DNA of 64,000 nt from positions 24,987 to 88,986 of the forward strand of contig QHSU01000081.1 in NCBI GenBank assembly GCA_003220535.1. The letters run 5' to 3'. The number at the start of each line of letters is the position of its first letter. Within the stretch, counting starts at the first letter, position 1. Under the pieces are notes generated by a model. The model was given only the letters and a program-made list of their open reading frames with translations, had not been told where the DNA came from and ran no database searches. Source of the DNA: Candidatus Rokuibacteriota bacterium. Lineage in GTDB: Bacteria; Methylomirabilota; Methylomirabilia; Rokubacteriales; CSP1-6. The position numbers were made by a program, and so were the translations under genes. Positions 43,967 through 51,984 of this stretch are shown piece by piece.

Positions 43967-44845
43967 TTGGATTATCTCGTCGCGGTCCTGCTGCCGCAGC
44001 TCCTGCACGGCCTCGTCTTCGGGGCCGCGCTGGGGCTGCTGGCGCTGGGCCTCACCGTGATCTTCGGGCTGCTCGGCGTCATGAACTTCGCCCACGGCGA
44101 GCTCTACATGCTGGGCGCCTACGCTGGGATCGCGATGGTCGGCCTGACCCACTCGTTCTGGGCAGCGCTCGTGGTGGCTCCGCTCGCGGTCGGCGCGATC
44201 GGCGCGGTGACCGAGGTGGCGACGCTCCGGCCGCTCTACCGCCGCGAGCCGCTCTACGGGCTGATCCTGACCTTCGGGCTGGCGCTCGTGTTCCGGGAGG
44301 GCGTGCGGCAGATCTGGGGCGGCGACATGCGGCGGATCCTGCCTCCGTTCACCGGCTCGACACCGCTGCTCGGCATGACCTATCCGAACTACCGTCTCTT
44401 CCTGCTCGGCGCCTCGTCCCTGCTCCTGCTGGCGATCTGGCTCTTCTTCACCAAGACCCGCGCCGGCGTCCTGGTGCGGGCCGCCGTGCAGGACGCCGAG
44501 ATGCTCGACGGCCTCGGCGTCAACGTCCCGCGCGTCTTCACCCTGACGTTCGCCGGCTCGGCCGCTCTCGCGGCGCTGGCCGGGCTCCTGCTCGCCCCCG
44601 TCTTCACCGTCTACCCGCAGATGGGTGTCGAGATGATCCTGCTCGCGTTCATCGTCGTGATCCTCGGGGGCATGGGCTCGATGGGTGGCTCGGTCGTCGC
44701 CGCGTTCGTCATCGGGCTGGCCCAGAGCCTCCTGACGCTCTGGATGAATCCCCAGCGCGTCGCGATCGCGATCTTCGGGATCATGATCGTCGTCCTGATC
44801 ATCCGGCCCCGCGGCTTCTTCGGGCGAGAGGGTGTGCTTGAGTAG
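43967..44845 (+). CDS. livH: Liv-type ABC permease LivH
   Basis: The 292-aa inner-membrane permease has about eight helices. FGLLGVMNFAHGELYMLGAY is the LivH hallmark, and VILGGMGSMGGSVVAAFVIGL is the conserved cytoplasmic-loop region contacting the ATPase. The apparent start is TTG at 43967, 9 bp after the binding-protein gene; no better start is available and no strong ribosome site is visible. It overlaps livM. Confidence 0.92.
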   Translation: MDYLVAVLLPQLLHGLVFGAALGLLALGLTVIFGLLGVMNFAHGELYMLGAYAGIAMVGLTHSFWAALVVAPLAVGAIGAVTEVATLRPLYRREPLYGLILTFGLALVFREGVRQIWGGDMRRILPPFTGSTPLLGMTYPNYRLFLLGASSLLLLAIWLFFTKTRAGVLVRAAVQDAEMLDGLGVNVPRVFTLTFAGSAALAALAGLLLAPVFTVYPQMGVEMILLAFIVVILGGMGSMGGSVVAAFVIGLAQSLLTLWMNPQRVAIAIFGIMIVVLIIRPRGFFGREGVLE

Positions 44846-45788
44846 GGCGCTGACGTGGCGGTCTTGTGTCGTGTTCGCGGCGCTGGCGGCGTTGCCACTC
44901 GTGCCCGGGATCCCGAAGTATTACCTGCTCCTGGCCTTCGACGCGCTGCTCTTCGGCGCCATCGCGATGAGCCTCGATCTCCTCATCGGGTACACGGGAC
45001 TCGTGTCCTTCGGCCACGCCGCCTTCTACGGCCTGGGCGCGTATGCGACGGCGGTCCTGCTCGAGCGCGGCATCCTTTCGCTCTGGGCATGCCTCGCCTT
45101 CGCGATCCTGGTCGTCGGGCTGTACGCGCTCGTCATCGGCTACTTCGCCACCGCGCGCCGTGGGATCTACTTCGCGCTGCTCACCCTGATCTTCGCCGAG
45201 GTCGTCTACACCTTCTTCCGCTACACCCAGACCTTCGGCGGCTCCGACGGCATCCAGGGCCTCCCCGACGCGGTCGTGCTCCCGGGGATCGCGATCGACA
45301 CGCCCGTGCGGAAGTACTACCTCGTGTGGGTCTACCTCGTGCTGGCGTACGCGGTCTGCCGGGTGCTCGTCACCTCCCACTTCGGCCGGGTGCTCGTCGC
45401 GATCCGCGAAAACGAGGACCGGGCGCGCTTCCTCGGATACAACGTGCAGCGCTACAAGATGGCCGTCTGCATGCTTTCCGCCCTCCTGACGGGCCTGGCC
45501 GGCGCGATCTATCCGATCCGCGCGGCGTTCGCGACGCCCGACCTGATGCTGTGGACCGAGTCGGGGGAATTCATCATCTCGGTTATGATCGGCGGCCTCG
45601 GTACCCTCGTCGGCCCGATCCTGGGCGGCGTCTTCTTCACCCTGCTGCGCGACAAGGTCTCGTCGTACGTGGACTGGTACTTCATCGTGATCGGCGTCGT
45701 GCTGGTGGTGATCGTCCTGTTCCTCCCCAAGGGGTTACTGGGCCTCCGCCGAGTCTTCCGCTTCGGGCGATGGCGCGCGACGGCGTAG
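44832..45788 (+). CDS. livM: Liv-type ABC permease LivM
   Basis: The 318-aa permease has LLIGYTGLVSFGHAAFYGLGAYA, RRGIYFALLTLIFAEVVYTFF and VMIGGLGTLVGPILGGVFFTLL, all typical of LivM. It overlaps livH by 14 bp. The start is GTG 44832 or TTG 44838. It pairs with LivH to form the channel. The 3' end overlaps livG by 19 bp. Confidence 0.92.
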   Translation: MCLSRALTWRSCVVFAALAALPLVPGIPKYYLLLAFDALLFGAIAMSLDLLIGYTGLVSFGHAAFYGLGAYATAVLLERGILSLWACLAFAILVVGLYALVIGYFATARRGIYFALLTLIFAEVVYTFFRYTQTFGGSDGIQGLPDAVVLPGIAIDTPVRKYYLVWVYLVLAYAVCRVLVTSHFGRVLVAIRENEDRARFLGYNVQRYKMAVCMLSALLTGLAGAIYPIRAAFATPDLMLWTESGEFIISVMIGGLGTLVGPILGGVFFTLLRDKVSSYVDWYFIVIGVVLVVIVLFLPKGLLGLRRVFRFGRWRATA

Positions 45789-46531
45789 TCCTCGAGGTCG
45801 ACGGCGTCTCCAAGAGCTTCGGCGCGCTCGCGGCGCTCTCGAACGTGAGCCTCGCCGTGCGGGCCCGCCAGGTCTTCTCGGTGATCGGGCCGAACGGCGC
45901 GGGCAAGTCCACGCTCTTCAACGTCGTCTCGGGGCTGCACGTGCCGACCGCCGGCCGGGTCCGGTTCCGCGGGCAGGAGATCGGAGGGCTCGCGCCCGAG
46001 ACGATCAACCGCCTCGGGGTCGCCAAGACCTTCCAGATCACCAACATCTTCCCCCAGATTTCGGTCGGCGAGAACGTCCGCGTCGCCGCACAGTCGCGCG
46101 CCCGCGAGTCGGGACGGCTCGCGTCCCTGTGGCGCCGGCCCGACGTCGAGGCCGGTGTGGCGGACCTCCTCCGCGCGTTCGGGCTCGCTGCTCGGCGCGA
46201 TGACCTGGCCGCGAACCTCTCGCACGGCGAGCAGCGCTACCTCGAGATCTGCCTGGCGCTCGCGACCGAGCCGACGCTCCTGCTGCTCGACGAGCCGACC
46301 GCGGGCATGACGCCGGGCGAGACGAAAGAAGCGACGGCGCTGATTCGCCAGGTCGCCTCGGCGCGCGGCCTGACGGTGCTCCTGATCGAGCACGACATGT
46401 CCGTCGTCATGGGCATCTCGGACCGGATCGCGGTCCTCCACTTCGGCGAGAAGATCGCGGAGGGCGCGCCGGAGGAGATCCGCAGCGACCCGAAGGTGGT
46501 CGAGGCGTACCTGGGACCGCCCGAGGCCTAG
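45770..46531 (+). CDS. livG: Liv-type ABC ATPase LivG
   Basis: The 253-aa ATPase has Walker A GPNGAGKST (40-48), the signature variant LSHGEQRYLEI normal for LivG, Walker B LLLLDEPTAGM and the switch His in LIEHDMSVVM. KTFQITNIFPQISVGENV is the family Q-loop region. The ATG lies within the end of livM. It energises the LivHM permease together with LivF. Confidence 0.95.
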   Translation: MARDGVVLEVDGVSKSFGALAALSNVSLAVRARQVFSVIGPNGAGKSTLFNVVSGLHVPTAGRVRFRGQEIGGLAPETINRLGVAKTFQITNIFPQISVGENVRVAAQSRARESGRLASLWRRPDVEAGVADLLRAFGLAARRDDLAANLSHGEQRYLEICLALATEPTLLLLDEPTAGMTPGETKEATALIRQVASARGLTVLLIEHDMSVVMGISDRIAVLHFGEKIAEGAPEEIRSDPKVVEAYLGPPEA

Positions 46532-46534
46532 CGC

Positions 46535-47242
46535 ATGTTCAAGATGACGGACATCCACGCCGGGTACGGGGCGACGCCGATCCTCTTCGGCGTCTCGCTC
46601 GAGGTGCGCGCCGGCGAGGCGGTCGCGCTCCTCGGCCGCAACGGAATGGGCAAGACCACACTGATGAAGACGGCGATCGGGTTCCTGAAGCCCCGGCGCG
46701 GCACGTTCGAGCTCGACGGCACGGATCTGACGGGGTTGGCACCGCACGAGATTGCGCGCCTCGGAATAGGCCTCGTCCCCGAGAACCGCCGCGTGTTTCC
46801 CGGGCTCACCGTCCGGGAGAATCTCGAGCTGGGCCTCTCGGCCGCCGGGGATCGATCGGCCGCGCTCCGGCGCCGGCGGCTCGACGAGGTCTTCCACCAC
46901 TTCCCGCGCCTGCGCGAGCGCTTCGAGCAGCCGGGGAAGACGCTCTCGGGAGGCGAGCAGCAGATGCTGGCGATCGCTCGCGTGATGATGGCCGGTGCCA
47001 GGCTCATCCTGATGGACGAGCCCACGCAAGGACTGGCGCCCGCGTTCATCCGCTCGATCCGCGACATGATCGCCGAGCTGAAGCGGCTCGGAGTGACGGT
47101 GCTGCTGGTCGAGCAGAACGCGCGCGTCGCGCTCTCCGTCTGCGACCGCGGCTACATCATGGAAAAGGGCTCGATCGTCTTCGAAGCCTCGGCGCGAGAG
47201 CTCCGAGAGAGCCCGGTGACGCGTGAAAAGCTGGGCGTCTGA
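46535..47242 (+). CDS. livF: Liv-type ABC ATPase LivF
   Basis: The 235-aa ATPase has Walker A GRNGMGKTT (34-42), VPENRRVFPGLTVRENL, the signature LSGGEQQMLAIAR and Walker B LILMDEPTQGLAP, all typical of LivF. It starts 3 bp after livG. Its 3' end overlaps the thioredoxin-like gene by 20 bp. Confidence 0.95.
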   Translation: MFKMTDIHAGYGATPILFGVSLEVRAGEAVALLGRNGMGKTTLMKTAIGFLKPRRGTFELDGTDLTGLAPHEIARLGIGLVPENRRVFPGLTVRENLELGLSAAGDRSAALRRRRLDEVFHHFPRLRERFEQPGKTLSGGEQQMLAIARVMMAGARLILMDEPTQGLAPAFIRSIRDMIAELKRLGVTVLLVEQNARVALSVCDRGYIMEKGSIVFEASARELRESPVTREKLGV

Positions 47243-47864
47243 CGCGATTTTCGGCGCGACCCGGCGGCAGTCGCTGATCCGCGCCGGCCTCGCCGTCGTC
47301 GTCCTGGGCGCGGTCGTCTGGGTCCTCCCGGTGCGCCGCCCGGGCGAGGACGCCGGCCACCACGGCGCGGCCCCGCCCGTCCTCGACCCGTTCGAGAAGG
47401 CCGGCGTCGTCGAGCTGAAGGAGGGCCAGCAGGCCCTCGGCTTCACGCTCCCCACCCTCGACGGCAGCCAGGCCTCGCTGATCGACCATCGGGACAAGCT
47501 CGTCGTCCTGAACTTCTGGGCGACGTGGTGCCAGCCCTGTGCCCTCGAGATGCCCTCGCTGGAGGCGTTGTGGCGACGCTACCGCGATCGTGGCCTGATC
47601 GTGGTCGGCGTCTCGGTGGATCGCGGCGCGCCGAAGGGTCTCCTCGAGCCGTACGTGCGGAGCTTGAAGCTCACCTTCCCGATCCTCCTCGATCCCGATT
47701 CGAAGACCTCCGACCGCTGGAGGGTCACAGCGCTGCCGGCGACCTTCCTCGTTCGCCCGGGCGGCGAGGTGGCCGGCATGGCCATGGGGGCGCGCGAATG
47801 GAACAGCCAGGAGATGCGCGCCCTCGTCGAGCGCCTGCTCCCGCACCCGCAGGCCCACCGGTGA
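47223..47864 (+). CDS. TlpA/ResA-like membrane-anchored thioredoxin
   Basis: The 213-aa protein has one N-terminal anchor (LIRAGLAVVVLGAVVWVLPV, about 18-37) and a periplasmic TlpA-type domain with VVLNFWATWCQPCALEMPSLE (C103, C106) and the cis-proline in ALPATFLV. It would reduce disulfides outside the membrane, for example in cytochrome c maturation. The GTG start lies inside livF, so it is coupled to the transporter. The functional link is unclear. Confidence 0.9.
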   Translation: MKSWASDAIFGATRRQSLIRAGLAVVVLGAVVWVLPVRRPGEDAGHHGAAPPVLDPFEKAGVVELKEGQQALGFTLPTLDGSQASLIDHRDKLVVLNFWATWCQPCALEMPSLEALWRRYRDRGLIVVGVSVDRGAPKGLLEPYVRSLKLTFPILLDPDSKTSDRWRVTALPATFLVRPGGEVAGMAMGAREWNSQEMRALVERLLPHPQAHR

Positions 47865-47959
47865 AGAGACGCCGCTGCACCTGTGGCACGTGGTTGTGCG
47901 CGGCTATGACAGCTGGCGCAGAGCTCCATTACGGAGTGCGACTCCAAGGGAGGAATGGC

Positions 47960-48700
47960 ATGATGACGTTCGATCGTCGAGAGTTCCTCAAGGGCGCGGG
48001 CACGAGCCTCGTGGTCGCCGGGATCGCCGGGGCCGCGCGGGTGGCTGCCGCGCAAACCGGGAGCAAGAAGATGAAGCCGACAGCGCAAGACGTTCTCCTC
48101 GTCATCGACGTGCAGAACTGCTTCACGCCTGGAGGCTCACTGGCGGTGAAGGAAGGCGACCAGATCATCCCGCTCATCAACCGCCTGTCCACGGCCTTCG
48201 AGCACGTCGTCCTCACGCAGGACTGGCACACCCCCGGTCACATCTCGTTCGCGTCGTCCCACGCCGGCAAGAAGCCCTTCGAGACGACCCAGCTCCCCTA
48301 CGGGACGCAGGTGCTCTGGCCGGACCACTGCGTGCAGGGCACGCCGGGCGCCGACCTCCACAAGGACCTGCGGATCCCGCACGCCGAGCTGATCATCCGC
48401 AAGGGCTACCGCACGCACATGGACTCCTACTCGGCGTTCTACGAAGCCGACGGCAAGACGCCGACGGGGCTCACCGGCTATCTGCGCGACCGCGGGCTCT
48501 CGCAGGTGTTCCTCGTCGGGCTCGCGACCGACTTCTGCGTCGCGTGGTCGGCCATGGATGCGCGCAAGGCCGGCTTCGGCGCGCTGGTGATCGAGGATGC
48601 TTGCCGCGGCATCGACGCTGGCGGATCACTCGCGAAGGCTTGGAGCGACATGCTCGGCGCTGGGGTCAAGCGGATCAAGTCGACGGACATCGAGGTCTAG
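47960..48700 (+). CDS. Tat-exported nicotinamidase/pyrazinamidase (PncA-like)
   Basis: The 246-aa isochorismatase-fold protein has the catalytic triad D50 (LLVIDVQNCF), K148 (IRKGYRTH) and C193 (ATDFCVAWSA), and metal ligands D88, H90 and H94 in DWHTPGH. These match nicotinamidases, which turn nicotinamide into nicotinate plus ammonia. The N-terminus has a Tat signal, DRREFLKG (5-12), with a hydrophobic stretch ending in AAAQ, so the enzyme is exported, unlike the usual cytosolic PncA. The start is fixed by AGGGAGGA. Confidence 0.88.
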   Translation: MMTFDRREFLKGAGTSLVVAGIAGAARVAAAQTGSKKMKPTAQDVLLVIDVQNCFTPGGSLAVKEGDQIIPLINRLSTAFEHVVLTQDWHTPGHISFASSHAGKKPFETTQLPYGTQVLWPDHCVQGTPGADLHKDLRIPHAELIIRKGYRTHMDSYSAFYEADGKTPTGLTGYLRDRGLSQVFLVGLATDFCVAWSAMDARKAGFGALVIEDACRGIDAGGSLAKAWSDMLGAGVKRIKSTDIEV

Positions 48701-48729
48701 CGCTCCGCCGGCGCGCCCGGGGCGCTCCG

Positions 48730-49824
48730 CTAGAGCCGGGCGACGGGCGCGCCGGTTTCGCCTCGCGGCGCCGCCAGTTGCCGTGCCCGACGCTTGATCT
48801 CGGGCCAGACCCAGCCCAATCCGACGAGCAGGGCGATCAGCGTGACGTTGGCAAGCACGTACAGCCACCAGGAGCTGAACAGCACGCCCACGCGTTGGCG
48901 CACGAGCGTCAGCGCGATGATCTGGTGGACGAAGTACAGCATCAGCGCGTTCTGGCCGAGGATGGCGAGCCAGCGCGGGCGGTACCGCCTCACCTCCATC
49001 AGGTAGTGCACGAGCGGTAGCACCGTAAAGATGTAGCCCAGAATAAAGAGGCAGGTCACGGCGCCGGGATTCCAGTGGCGGTTGAGGACCAGGTCGCGTC
49101 TCGACGAGTAGTGCAGCGGCGCGCTCCCGAGCCAGAGCTCGAGCGGGAGAAACGCCGCGAGACACACCACACCGGCGCCGAGCATCGCGGAGAAGAACGC
49201 GCGGTCGTCGGTACCTTTGCGATGCGCGTCGGCCCACACCCACCCGAGCACCGCGCCGAGGAGGGGGAACGCGAACCACGGCCAGGGCGGAAAGCCGGTG
49301 AACCACACCTCAGAGATGACGGGATGGCCGGCCAGCCAGGCGCGGAGGCTCGGGAGCGCCAGGTTGAAGGTCGCGTAGCATCCGAGCGCCAGCGCCAGCA
49401 GGAGGGCGCGCGCCGAGCGGCGACTCAGGAACGGCAGGATCGGCGTCAGTCCGACGATCGACAGGCCAATCGTCTGAAGCACCTCGCCGCCGAATAGAGG
49501 ATCCTCGGGGAACACGAGCAGCGTCAAGAGCCAGTTCAGGGGGACGAGCAGCGCGCCGCGCCGGAGGTACCTCAACGCGACCTGCCCGAAGCTCTCCCCG
49601 CGCGCGACCGTCGAGTTGAGATAGGAGAGCGGCAGGCAGAACCCGACCAGGAACAGGAAGAGGGGTGCCGAGAGCGGGAGGGTGAGATAGATGATGTGAT
49701 ACCGTGGCCATCCCACGGACAGGTCGAGCCACCAGCGCGCGGTGTGGTTGACGACCATGAAGATGATCGCCACCCCGCGAAGGCCGTCCAGGAAAAAGAC
49801 TCTTCCCGAAGCCCCGGATGCCAC
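48730..49824 (-). CDS. Polytopic acyltransferase-like membrane protein (DUF1624/OpgC-like)
   Basis: The 364-aa protein has about ten transmembrane helices. The first carries RVFFLDGLRGVAIIFMVVNHTARWW, the R-x-x-x-L-D-x-x-R-G pattern with a following His seen in membrane acyltransferases of the DUF1624, OpgC and HGSNAT groups. ILGQNALMLYFVHQI near the end is also typical. It probably transfers an acyl group to a sugar or lipid across the membrane. The exact subfamily is uncertain. It is convergent with the nicotinamidase gene. Confidence 0.78.
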   Translation of the reverse strand: MASGASGRVFFLDGLRGVAIIFMVVNHTARWWLDLSVGWPRYHIIYLTLPLSAPLFLFLVGFCLPLSYLNSTVARGESFGQVALRYLRRGALLVPLNWLLTLLVFPEDPLFGGEVLQTIGLSIVGLTPILPFLSRRSARALLLALALGCYATFNLALPSLRAWLAGHPVISEVWFTGFPPWPWFAFPLLGAVLGWVWADAHRKGTDDRAFFSAMLGAGVVCLAAFLPLELWLGSAPLHYSSRRDLVLNRHWNPGAVTCLFILGYIFTVLPLVHYLMEVRRYRPRWLAILGQNALMLYFVHQIIALTLVRQRVGVLFSSWWLYVLANVTLIALLVGLGWVWPEIKRRARQLAAPRGETGAPVARL

Positions 49825-49834
49825 CGGCCGTCCT

Positions 49835-50530
49835 CTACGAGATGGCGCGCGCGATCAGAAAGGCAGCGGCGGCGGCGAGGCCGCCGATCAGGATGGTCTG
49901 CAGCGCGCTTCGTACCGGCCAGACGCCCGTGAGACGCCCCCGGATCCAGCCGAAGACGCCCAATGCCGTACCGGTCACGGCGATCGACCACGGCAATGCG
50001 CCCTGCGCGCTCGAGAACAGCATGTACGGGCACAGCGGCACGAGCCCGCCCACGACGTAGGCGGCGGCGATGACCACGCCACTCGTCAGCGCGCGCCGAG
50101 GGTCGGGCTTTTCGAGCCCCAGCTCGAAGCGCAACATGAAGTCGCGCCACGCCTCCGGGCGCTTGCGCAGGGCCTCGACGACCGGAGCGCTCTGTTCGGG
50201 AGTGAGGCCGTAGTACTGGAGAAGCTCTGCGACCTCCGTCGCCTCGACCTCGGGCTTCTGCTCGATCTCGAGCTGCTCGCGCTGCCGCTCGGTCGCATAG
50301 TGCTCGACGTCGCTCTTTCCCGCCAGATAGCCGCCGAGTCCCATCGCGATCGAGCCGGCCACGATCTCGGCGAGGCCTGCCGTCACGACCAGGGCCGTCG
50401 AGTCTACGGCGCCGGTCAGTCCGGCGGCCAGCGCGAACGGGACGGTGAGGCCGTCCGACATGCCGATGACGGTGTCTCTCACGACGAGGCTGCCGGTGAA
50501 GTGCTGTTCGATGTGCGGCGTGTATGGCAT
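49835..50530 (-). CDS. VIT1/CCC1-family iron/manganese transporter
   Basis: The 231-aa membrane protein begins with VRDTVIGMSDGLTVPFALAAGLTGA, the diagnostic first helix of the family (D-x-x-x-G-x-x-D-G). It continues with GSIAMGLGGYLAGKSDVEH and a cytosolic helical metal-binding segment (about 85-145, rich in Glu), then three C-terminal helices. It likely moves Fe2+ or Mn2+ out of the cytosol. It ends 10 bp before the acyltransferase-like gene starts on the same strand. Confidence 0.9.
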   Translation of the reverse strand: MPYTPHIEQHFTGSLVVRDTVIGMSDGLTVPFALAAGLTGAVDSTALVVTAGLAEIVAGSIAMGLGGYLAGKSDVEHYATERQREQLEIEQKPEVEATEVAELLQYYGLTPEQSAPVVEALRKRPEAWRDFMLRFELGLEKPDPRRALTSGVVIAAAYVVGGLVPLCPYMLFSSAQGALPWSIAVTGTALGVFGWIRGRLTGVWPVRSALQTILIGGLAAAAAFLIARAIS

Positions 50531-50573
50531 GGCCCCTCCCCCGCGCTACTCTCTCACGGCAGAGGCCGGCCCT

Positions 50574-50660
50574 CTACCGTGCGAGCGGAAGGTCGTCGCG
50601 ATTCCCCCACTCGCTCCACGAGCGGTCGTAGCCCACGAGGCGCGGGGCCACCTTCAGCGT
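50574..50660 (-). pseudogene. C-terminal remnant of a rhodanese-type sulfurtransferase
   Basis: The minus strand ending at the TAG (50574-50576) reads VGYDRSWSEWGNRDDLPLAR, which is like the last strand and tail of two-domain thiosulfate sulfurtransferases (YDGSWSEWGN-type end). Upstream in this frame I see no rhodanese active-site loop and no good start, only ALKVAPR-like sequence that does not match the family. It appears to be a decayed fragment within an otherwise gene-less 282-bp gap. The upper limit is approximate. Confidence 0.5.
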
Positions 50661-50812
50661 CACCGACGTCTTTTCGATCGCGGTGATGTTCCTCGCCGAC
50701 TTCGACGCCTTCTGCGCTTGGGCGATCTGGACGGCGATGCCGAGGACGACTGCAGGCTCCTCATGACGTTCGCCGCCATTTCTGGCTTCGCGGCGGTTCC
50801 TGAGCTTGCGCG

Positions 50813-51226
50813 CTACTGCTTCAGCTTATAGCCCCGTAGCGCCATGCAGGATTGGAACAACTGCGCCTCGTAAAGCTGCCGGACAGTGGGCGCCGCGGTG
50901 CGAGGGTCTTGTTCGTTGGGTGCTGGGTCCGTCACGTTTGGGTTACTCGACGGAGGAACAGCGATTGGATTCAGCGAGTAACTCTGATTCTCCCCGACTA
51001 GCGTGGCGTACCGCAGGCAGTCGTAGCGATCCTGCAAAAACTGCTCCTGCGGCGTCGAGGGCGGCGGGTACTCGGCACCGCACTCTGAAATCCGCGATGC
51101 GTTGCGCAGGCAGTCGTAGTGGCGCTGTACGACCTGCACTGGCGGCGTTAACGGCGGCGGGTACTCGGCAGCGCATTCTGAGATCAGCAACCCAATGACC
51201 GCCATGCTCATGACGAATAGTTTCAT
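50813..51226 (-). CDS. Small secreted protein with internal duplication
   Basis: The 137-aa protein has a signal peptide (MKLFVMSMAVIGLLISECAA). Two adjacent similar units follow (about residues 17-47 and 48-77): SECAAEYPPPLTPP...YDCLRNAS and SECGAEYPPPSTPQ...YDCLRYAT. A disordered Asn/Pro stretch and a C-terminal FQSCMALRGYKL complete it; that ending is common in small envelope proteins. Conserved Cys pairs may form disulfides. There is no standard lipobox. Its function is unknown. Confidence 0.7.
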   Translation of the reverse strand: MKLFVMSMAVIGLLISECAAEYPPPLTPPVQVVQRHYDCLRNASRISECGAEYPPPSTPQEQFLQDRYDCLRYATLVGENQSYSLNPIAVPPSSNPNVTDPAPNEQDPRTAAPTVRQLYEAQLFQSCMALRGYKLKQ

Positions 51227-51526
51227 AACCCCTCCGTAGGAGAGGAAGCCGAGCCACCTCTGCTTCTTCCCGGCTCATTTGCCCGTCGGTGGAGTTCCGT
51301 CGGTGGAGTTCGTAGCACAACCGCGGATGCCATTCAATGGGCCGGTGCAGTCGCACGGGCCATTCGATACCTTGCGAGGGTGGCATCACACCGTTCCATG
51401 CTGTGGATTCTTGTGAATATGTGGACAACTCCGTAGGATGTACCACCGTCGTCTCATCGCCGGGGCCAACAAGGGCGGAGCCTACAGAAGCTCGAGTAGT
51501 CTCTCGCGAGAAAGGGAGTGTGACGC
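51227..51526. other. Gene-less 300-bp stretch
   Basis: No convincing gene is seen here. The stretch is less GC-rich than its surroundings. It contains a perfect 14-bp tandem duplication of CGTCGGTGGAGTTC (51284-51297 and 51298-51311). It would hold the promoter of the leftward secreted-protein gene and the 3' flank of the universal stress gene. Short ORFs on the plus strand show no recognisable features. Confidence 0.5.
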
Positions 51527-51967
51527 TCACTTCCCCCTGACGGTCAGGACCGGGCACGGCGCGGCGGCGACGACCCGCGCCGCCACACTGCCGACGAACA
51601 ATTTCGCGAGCCCGGTGCGCCCGTGCGTGCCCATCACCACGAGATCCACACGCTTGGATTTGGCGAAGCGGACGATCTGCTCGTGGGCCACGCCCTCGAG
51701 GAGAAACCCCTTCGCGCGAACGCGCGCCTTCTTCGCCTGCGCCAGCAGGTTGTCGAGCTGCTTCTGCGCCCACGCGCGGGTCGACGCCGCGATCTCGTCG
51801 TACATCTTCGGCGAGACGTATCCCTCGCCGGCCACCGGCACGATCGGGCTGAGGACGTGCACGAGCAGCAGCTCGGCGCGACTCGACTTCGCCATTTCGA
51901 TCGCCTTGCGGAAGGCCGCGCGCGACGCCCCGGAGAAATCGGTCGGGTGGAGAATGCGACGAGCCAT
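51527..51967 (-). CDS. Universal stress protein (UspA family)
   Basis: The 146-aa single-domain USP opens with MARRILHPTDFSGASRAAFR and ends with the ATP-binding pattern VVMGTHGRTGLAKLFVGSVAARVV (G-2x-G-9x-G-S). This ATP-binding type is usually dimeric and stress-induced. It starts 17 bp after the Dpp ATPase gene ends, on the same strand, so it may be the last gene of the Dpp operon. Confidence 0.93.
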   Translation of the reverse strand: MARRILHPTDFSGASRAAFRKAIEMAKSSRAELLLVHVLSPIVPVAGEGYVSPKMYDEIAASTRAWAQKQLDNLLAQAKKARVRAKGFLLEGVAHEQIVRFAKSKRVDLVVMGTHGRTGLAKLFVGSVAARVVAAAPCPVLTVRGK

Positions 51968-51984
51968 CGGTGACCTCCGCTGGA

